This document shows, one piece after another, positions 60,664 to 64,000 of a stretch of 64,000 nucleotides of DNA. The DNA is from Niallia taxi (GTDB lineage Bacteria; Bacillota; Bacilli; Bacillales; Cytobacillaceae): NCBI RefSeq assembly GCF_032818155.1, contig NZ_CP102590.1, positions 1,364,001-1,428,000 of the forward strand, written 5' to 3'. Position numbers and translations under genes: made by a program. The notes beneath the pieces were generated by a model. It was not told the DNA's origin. It saw only the letters and a program-made list of their open reading frames with translations, and searched no databases. The stretch's first letter is position 1. The number at the start of each line of letters is the position of its first letter.

Positions 60664-61494
60664 TTATATTGAACTAAACCCTTCACCAAAGACATCTCTT
60701 ACATCATGAATGGTAATAAAAGCTTCATTATCTATTTGCTTAATGATCTTCTTTAATTTTATAATTTCTTGATTGTTAATTACTATATACAAAACTTCTT
60801 TATTCTCTTTCGTGTAATACCCATGTCCAGATATAACTGTTATTCCGCGCTCCATTCTAGTACTGACTTCAAAAGCAATTTCCTTCGAATTGGCAGAAAT
60901 AATTGTAACAGCTTTTTGGCGATTAGCTCCTTCGAGTATGAATTCCATAGTTTTCGTTGCGACATATAACATTACGATTGTAAGCATAACTCCTTCTATG
61001 CCAATAATAAAATAAGACAAAAACACGACTATTAAATCTAAAATAAGTAAACTATAGCTTACACTCCATCCTAAATATTTGTGGATGATTTTCGCTAATA
61101 TGGTAGAACCTGCCGTAGTTCCTCCCACTCTTATGATTAAACCAATACCGACTCCAGTAAGCACACCACCAAATAAAGCATGTACAATAATCTCTTCAGA
61201 TGGAATAGACCATGATTCTGTTACATGTAAAAACAAGGAATTAAAACAAACCGCAATAATGGTATAAAGCGCTGTTTGTTTACTTAAGAATTTTAGTCCT
61301 AACACTATTAATACAGCATTTAACAGGAAACTAACGATACTTGGTGACCATTCAAATAAATAATAACTAATAATCGTAAGCCCTGTTACTCCACCTTCAC
61401 CTAAATCATTTGGGATAACAAATACATTTACCGCAATAGCAAAAAGAAGTGATCCTAACGCAAGTAAAAGTATATCAACTGAGTATTTCTTCAT
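60664..61494 (-). CDS. YitT family membrane protein
   Basis: This protein of 276 residues has five to six helices in a YitT domain (NVFVIPNDLGEGGVTGLTII, LFGGVLTGVGIGLIIRVGGT) and a C-terminal soluble DUF2179 domain (KAVTIISANSKEIAFEVSTR, GHGYYTKENKEVLYIVINNQ). Function unknown, though the family is widespread in Bacillus. AAGGAGAAA precedes ATG 61494. It is monocistronic. Confidence 0.9.
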   Translation of the reverse strand: MKKYSVDILLLALGSLLFAIAVNVFVIPNDLGEGGVTGLTIISYYLFEWSPSIVSFLLNAVLIVLGLKFLSKQTALYTIIAVCFNSLFLHVTESWSIPSEEIIVHALFGGVLTGVGIGLIIRVGGTTAGSTILAKIIHKYLGWSVSYSLLILDLIVVFLSYFIIGIEGVMLTIVMLYVATKTMEFILEGANRQKAVTIISANSKEIAFEVSTRMERGITVISGHGYYTKENKEVLYIVINNQEIIKLKKIIKQIDNEAFITIHDVRDVFGEGFSSI

Positions 61495-61839
61495 GTTGTT
61501 TCTCCTTATCTAATCACATATGTATAATAAATTGTTGCAATACTAAAGTATAACAGACGTATTAAGGAGAAATAATCATTTTTTGAAAAAATATTCTAGT
61601 ATTATTATATGAAGTGATTTTTAAGGGAATATGATTGAATCAAATATGTGGTTTTTATATTTTCATACAACAGTGGCAGCTAATTATGAAAATATATTTT
61701 TTTTTGGAACCATACTCTAAAAATTCCGTATAAAGGAATAGAAATAATAGATTACTGTCAGTAATTAATAAATTTTGAAATTATGGACACTGCAACTAAT
61801 GCTAAGGTTTGTTGTCAGTAAATAAAGGTGTGGATAGTT
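61495..61839. other. Intergenic region, no gene seen
   Basis: AT-rich DNA. A weak echo of the modular repeat (ACAGTGGCAGCTAATTATGA) lies near 61668, too little to call a copy. Confidence 0.4.
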
Positions 61840-62055
61840 GTGAAGATCGTTAAAGAAGCGGGCATTATTAGTTTATTTATAGTTATTTTTAATCTTGTTA
61901 TTAGATTCATTACACGACCAATTCATTCTATCAATCAATTTAAGGGGGAGTTTTGGTTTGAATTAACAGTATACCTAGTCGCATTAGTAGCTATTTTCAT
62001 TGTTGTTTATTTAATTTTAGTTATAAAAAAATCTTTGATAGAAAGAAATGGATAA
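61840..62055 (+). CDS. Small two-helix membrane protein
   Basis: This protein of 71 residues starts at GTG 61840 after AAAGGTG. It has two hydrophobic stretches (IISLFIVIFNLVIRFI and LTVYLVALVAIFIVVYLILV) and a basic end (KKSLIERNG). Not recognised. A perfect short hairpin lies at 62085-62104. Confidence 0.6.
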   Translation: MKIVKEAGIISLFIVIFNLVIRFITRPIHSINQFKGEFWFELTVYLVALVAIFIVVYLILVIKKSLIERNG

Positions 62056-62084
62056 AATGAAAACTAGGTGAGATGTATGAAAAA

Positions 62085-62104
62085 AGTACCTTCAAGAAGG
62101 TACT
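62085..62104. terminator. Short perfect hairpin between convergent genes
   Basis: AGTACCTT and AAGGTACT around CAAG, located between convergent small genes. No T run. Confidence 0.5.
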
Positions 62105-62118
62105 AGAAGTAAAGGATA

Positions 62119-62304
62119 TTAAGTTAATTTACTTGGCTTTACAATTTTTATTGAATTAACTTCTCCACAATCAACACAGAATGTATAGATTTTTTCTGAA
62201 CCGATAGTTAGTTTATTATCAAGTGGCCTTAAGTTTATGTAATCAGTTCCTTGAGCAAAAGAAGTACCACCACAATCTGAGCATGCTTTATTTTTTTGGT
62301 CCAT
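62119..62304 (-). CDS. Small zinc-ribbon protein
   Basis: This protein of 61 residues has two CxxC knuckles, CSDCGGTSF and FCVDCGEVN, separated by 35 residues including a beta hairpin (DYINLRPLDN, KLTIGSEKIYT). This is a classic zinc ribbon; the role is unknown. ATG 62304 follows AAAGGAAGTG. Confidence 0.75.
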   Translation of the reverse strand: MDQKNKACSDCGGTSFAQGTDYINLRPLDNKLTIGSEKIYTFCVDCGEVNSIKIVKPSKLT

Positions 62305-62421
62305 ACTGTCACTTCCTTTCAAATATAAATACGATTTATGTAGGAAAAAGTTTCATAATATTGTAATTTTTTTGTAGAATGCAATTTTTAAAAATTGCAC
62401 GTTAGACGATCCTCAACATAA

Positions 62422-62465
62422 AAAACCAAACTATTAATAAATAAAGAATTAAATAGCTTGGTTTT
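62422..62465. terminator. Hairpin terminator
   Basis: AAAACCAAACTATT pairs with AAATAGCTTGGTTTT in part. It lies downstream of the tiny minus-strand gene next to it. Confidence 0.6.
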
Positions 62466-62510
62466 AAAGTTGACGACTTACTTATGTCGCGTTTTCTTTA
62501 GAAAAAGAAG

Positions 62511-62612
62511 TTAATTGGGCCCGATTTTATCATTGAAGTAACTCCAAGCAGACATTGCCCATGCTGCACAAAGATTACCTACAAAGGTAAAAAGTCCAAT
62601 TAGTAACTCCAT
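62511..62612 (-). CDS. Very small membrane peptide (33 residues)
   Basis: On the minus strand AAGGAGT is followed nine bases later by ATG 62612. The product (MELLIGLFTFVGNLCAAWAM, then SAWSYFNDKIGPN) is one membrane helix with aromatic residues at its end, ending at 62511. A terminator lies 45 bp beyond. Small hydrophobic peptides of this sort include toxins and regulators; the function is unknown. Confidence 0.5.
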   Translation of the reverse strand: MELLIGLFTFVGNLCAAWAMSAWSYFNDKIGPN

Positions 62613-62812
62613 GGTTTAATCAACTCCTTTTTTTCTTTATTATCGCACTTCCTTTGTGTTTAATCCATTTATTTCCTTATTTTGAGTGTATGCCATTTAC
62701 TGTCACTAACTATACGGGAAGTTAACAAGGGAACTTTCATACAGCTGAAACGTATATAAATTGTACAGGCATTAACAAGACTGATATGTAGAAGGAAAGG
62801 AATGTTTATATT

Positions 62813-63028
62813 ATGTTATGGATTATGTCTCAAGATAAACAAAGTTTGATAAATGTGAAAGAAGTTGCTGTAGAAGGGAAGAAGATAGTAGGTACCTCAA
62901 ATGAATGGAATAAGGCTTTAGGCAAGTATGATTCAAATGAAAGAGCATTAGTAATTCTTCATGAGATTCTCACGAAAATAGAAGAAAACAGTGGTTTTTC
63001 TGTGACGTTCTCTATGCCTATAAAATAG
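62813..63028 (+). CDS. Small conserved hypothetical protein
   Basis: This protein of 71 residues shows a beta-strand start (MLWIMSQDKQSLINVKEVAV), a middle lysine-rich segment and a helix (RALVILHEILTKIEENSG). I recall similar small proteins in other Bacillus species but no function. AAAGGAAT lies 10 or so bases before ATG 62813. Confidence 0.6.
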   Translation: MLWIMSQDKQSLINVKEVAVEGKKIVGTSNEWNKALGKYDSNERALVILHEILTKIEENSGFSVTFSMPIK

Positions 63029-63163
63029 AAGTCAACTTATCTATGTAACAGGGGTATTCATCTAAGAACGATAAATGCTCTTGTTTCTCCTATACTCAAA
63101 ATGCGATTAATTCCAATCATACAATATTCTTTAACATTCGCCATAATGCTTTTAATTGCATTG

Positions 63164-63192
63164 TTGACTGATCGTTACAAAATGTATATACT
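63164..63192 (+). promoter_or_regulatory. Promoter of the tetR gene with operator
   Basis: TTGACT (63164-63169), 17 bases, TATACT (63187-63192). Between them lies ACTGATCGTTACAAAATGTA, which nearly recurs (ACTGTTCGTTCAAAAAGTA, 63847-63865) before the nitroreductase gene. Confidence 0.7.
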
Positions 63193-63226
63193 GTGTTTAT
63201 TATTACTTTTTATGTAAGGAGACAGT

Positions 63227-63814
63227 ATGAGTAAAAGTGGAAGACCTCGTGAATTTAATAAGCCTGAGGTGCTTGATGCAGCAATGAATGTTTTTTGGTT
63301 AAAAGGGTATGAAGCATGCTCCACGGAGGATTTATGCAGCAGTACAGGGCTTGGTCGAGGAAGCTTATATAATACGTTTGGAAGTAAGCACGAATTGTAT
63401 GAGCAAACACTTCAACGTTATCATGAGCACTGGATCGAGGTGCAGACATCCATACTGGAACGTCCTGTCCCTGTTAAAGAAAGATTGCGCGGTCTGCTGG
63501 AATGGGCTGTGGAGAAGGATTTTGAGGATTCGAGTAAAGGGTGTTTCTTAATTAATGCCACGATGGAGCGTGGTCGAAGCGATTCCATTGTTGAGATTTG
63601 GTCGAATCGTCATGTAGAACGTCTGGAAAGTGTTCTGCTTTGTGTGATAGAGAATGGGAAACAGGCTGGAGAGATTACATGTAATAGACCTGCACTCGAG
63701 TTGGCAAGAACATTTATATGTAGTTACTATGGTCTCCGAACTCTCAATGTCACTACACGAAATCGTGATATGGCGGAACAAATCGTTGAGGGTACTATGG
63801 CAAGCATCTATTAA
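63227..63814 (+). CDS. TetR family transcriptional regulator
   Basis: This protein of 195 residues has the HTH in ACSTEDLCSSTGLGRGSLYN and a start (SKSGRPREFNKPEVLDAAMN) typical of the branch that includes AcuR/NemR-like sensors of electrophiles. A cysteine (KGCFLINATMERG) in the ligand domain might sense them. It is followed after 93 bp by a nitroreductase gene whose upstream region shares its operator-like sequence. Repression of both genes is therefore likely. Confidence 0.9.
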   Translation: MSKSGRPREFNKPEVLDAAMNVFWLKGYEACSTEDLCSSTGLGRGSLYNTFGSKHELYEQTLQRYHEHWIEVQTSILERPVPVKERLRGLLEWAVEKDFEDSSKGCFLINATMERGRSDSIVEIWSNRHVERLESVLLCVIENGKQAGEITCNRPALELARTFICSYYGLRTLNVTTRNRDMAEQIVEGTMASIY

Positions 63815-63846
63815 TGAAGTTTGCCGTTTTTTTGCAATAGTTTTGT

Positions 63847-63865
63847 ACTGTTCGTTCAAAAAGTA
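63847..63865. promoter_or_regulatory. Operator-like sequence before the nitroreductase gene
   Basis: ACTGTTCGTTCAAAAAGTA matches the sequence in the tetR promoter at 16 or so of 19-20 positions. Confidence 0.5.
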
Positions 63866-63907
63866 CGTGAAGTTTAAAAAATTCCAAAGTACAAGGAGAA
63901 ATTTAAA

Positions 63908-64000
63908 ATGAACCAAACTATCGAAACGATTTTAAACCATGTGTCTGTCCGTTCTTTTACAGAACAAGCTTTAACAGAGGAGCAAATAAAGCAATTAGTT
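63908..64000 (+). CDS. Nitroreductase family protein, N-terminal part (cut by window edge)
   Basis: ATG 63908 follows AAGGAG. The first 31 residues (ETILNHVSVRSFTEQALTEE and on) match the start of NfsA/FRP-type FMN nitroreductases, where HxSxRxF binds the flavin phosphate. The rest lies outside the window. These enzymes reduce nitroaromatics and quinones with NADPH. Confidence 0.75.
   Translation, partial: MNQTIETILNHVSVRSFTEQALTEEQIKQLV

Overview
The window is AT-rich Bacillota DNA. Shine-Dalgarno sites are strong (AAGGAGG-like), GTG and TTG starts are frequent, hairpin terminators end in T runs, and the tRNA, pdxST and mrp gene sets match those of Bacillaceae. I assign it to Bacillaceae in the broad sense and cannot name a species.

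The left two thirds (about 0.4-44 kb) is an accessory region of single genes and short operons. It holds CPBP proteases, an aldo/keto reductase with a divergent TetR, a GH4 glycosidase, an SMR efflux pair with its TetR, a VanZ-like protein, a nucleotidyltransferase, an EamA transporter, a YbaK deacylase with LysR, a threonine-synthase-like enzyme with LysR, a TPR-Arr rifampin ADP-ribosyltransferase, a methyltransferase behind a leader peptide and attenuator, a SunI-like immunity gene pair, a SET-domain protein, a saccharopine-dehydrogenase-like enzyme, a MarR-controlled beta-glucoside PTS operon, and an SDR-MerR operon. About eleven genes here are broken: HU, integrase, AraC, isochorismatase, YcnI-like, DUF4181-like, one IS110 transposase and others.

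The most striking structure in this part is a modular intergenic repeat. About 26 full or partial copies lie between 1.6 and 43.8 kb, all in the same orientation, and no clear copy lies beyond that. A unit has a 5' arm (ACTTAAACTAACGGGGGC), a variable terminator-like hairpin, a GTGGCAG box, an optional block of about 50 bp containing CATTCCTGTAATAAATGAAAA, and a 3' arm (GGCAGGATAGTT). Two IS110-family elements (2.26-3.83 kb, frameshifted; 32.45-34.03 kb, intact) both begin at the same point inside this repeat. Their right ends can fold into a long stem with an internal loop. The differences between the two copies cluster in that loop, and the loop carries a 10-mer also found in the flanking repeat. 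This suggests a bridge-RNA-like guide directing the element to the repeat family.

The right third is ordinary core chromosome: a 16-gene tRNA cluster with its own promoter and terminator, a GH18 glycosidase, pdxR divergent from pdxST, an IS3-type remnant, an AgcS sodium/amino-acid symporter, the seven-gene mrpABCDEFG cation/proton antiporter operon (mrpB appears to start at CTG), a YitT-family protein, several small proteins, and a TetR gene followed by the start of a nitroreductase gene that runs off the window.
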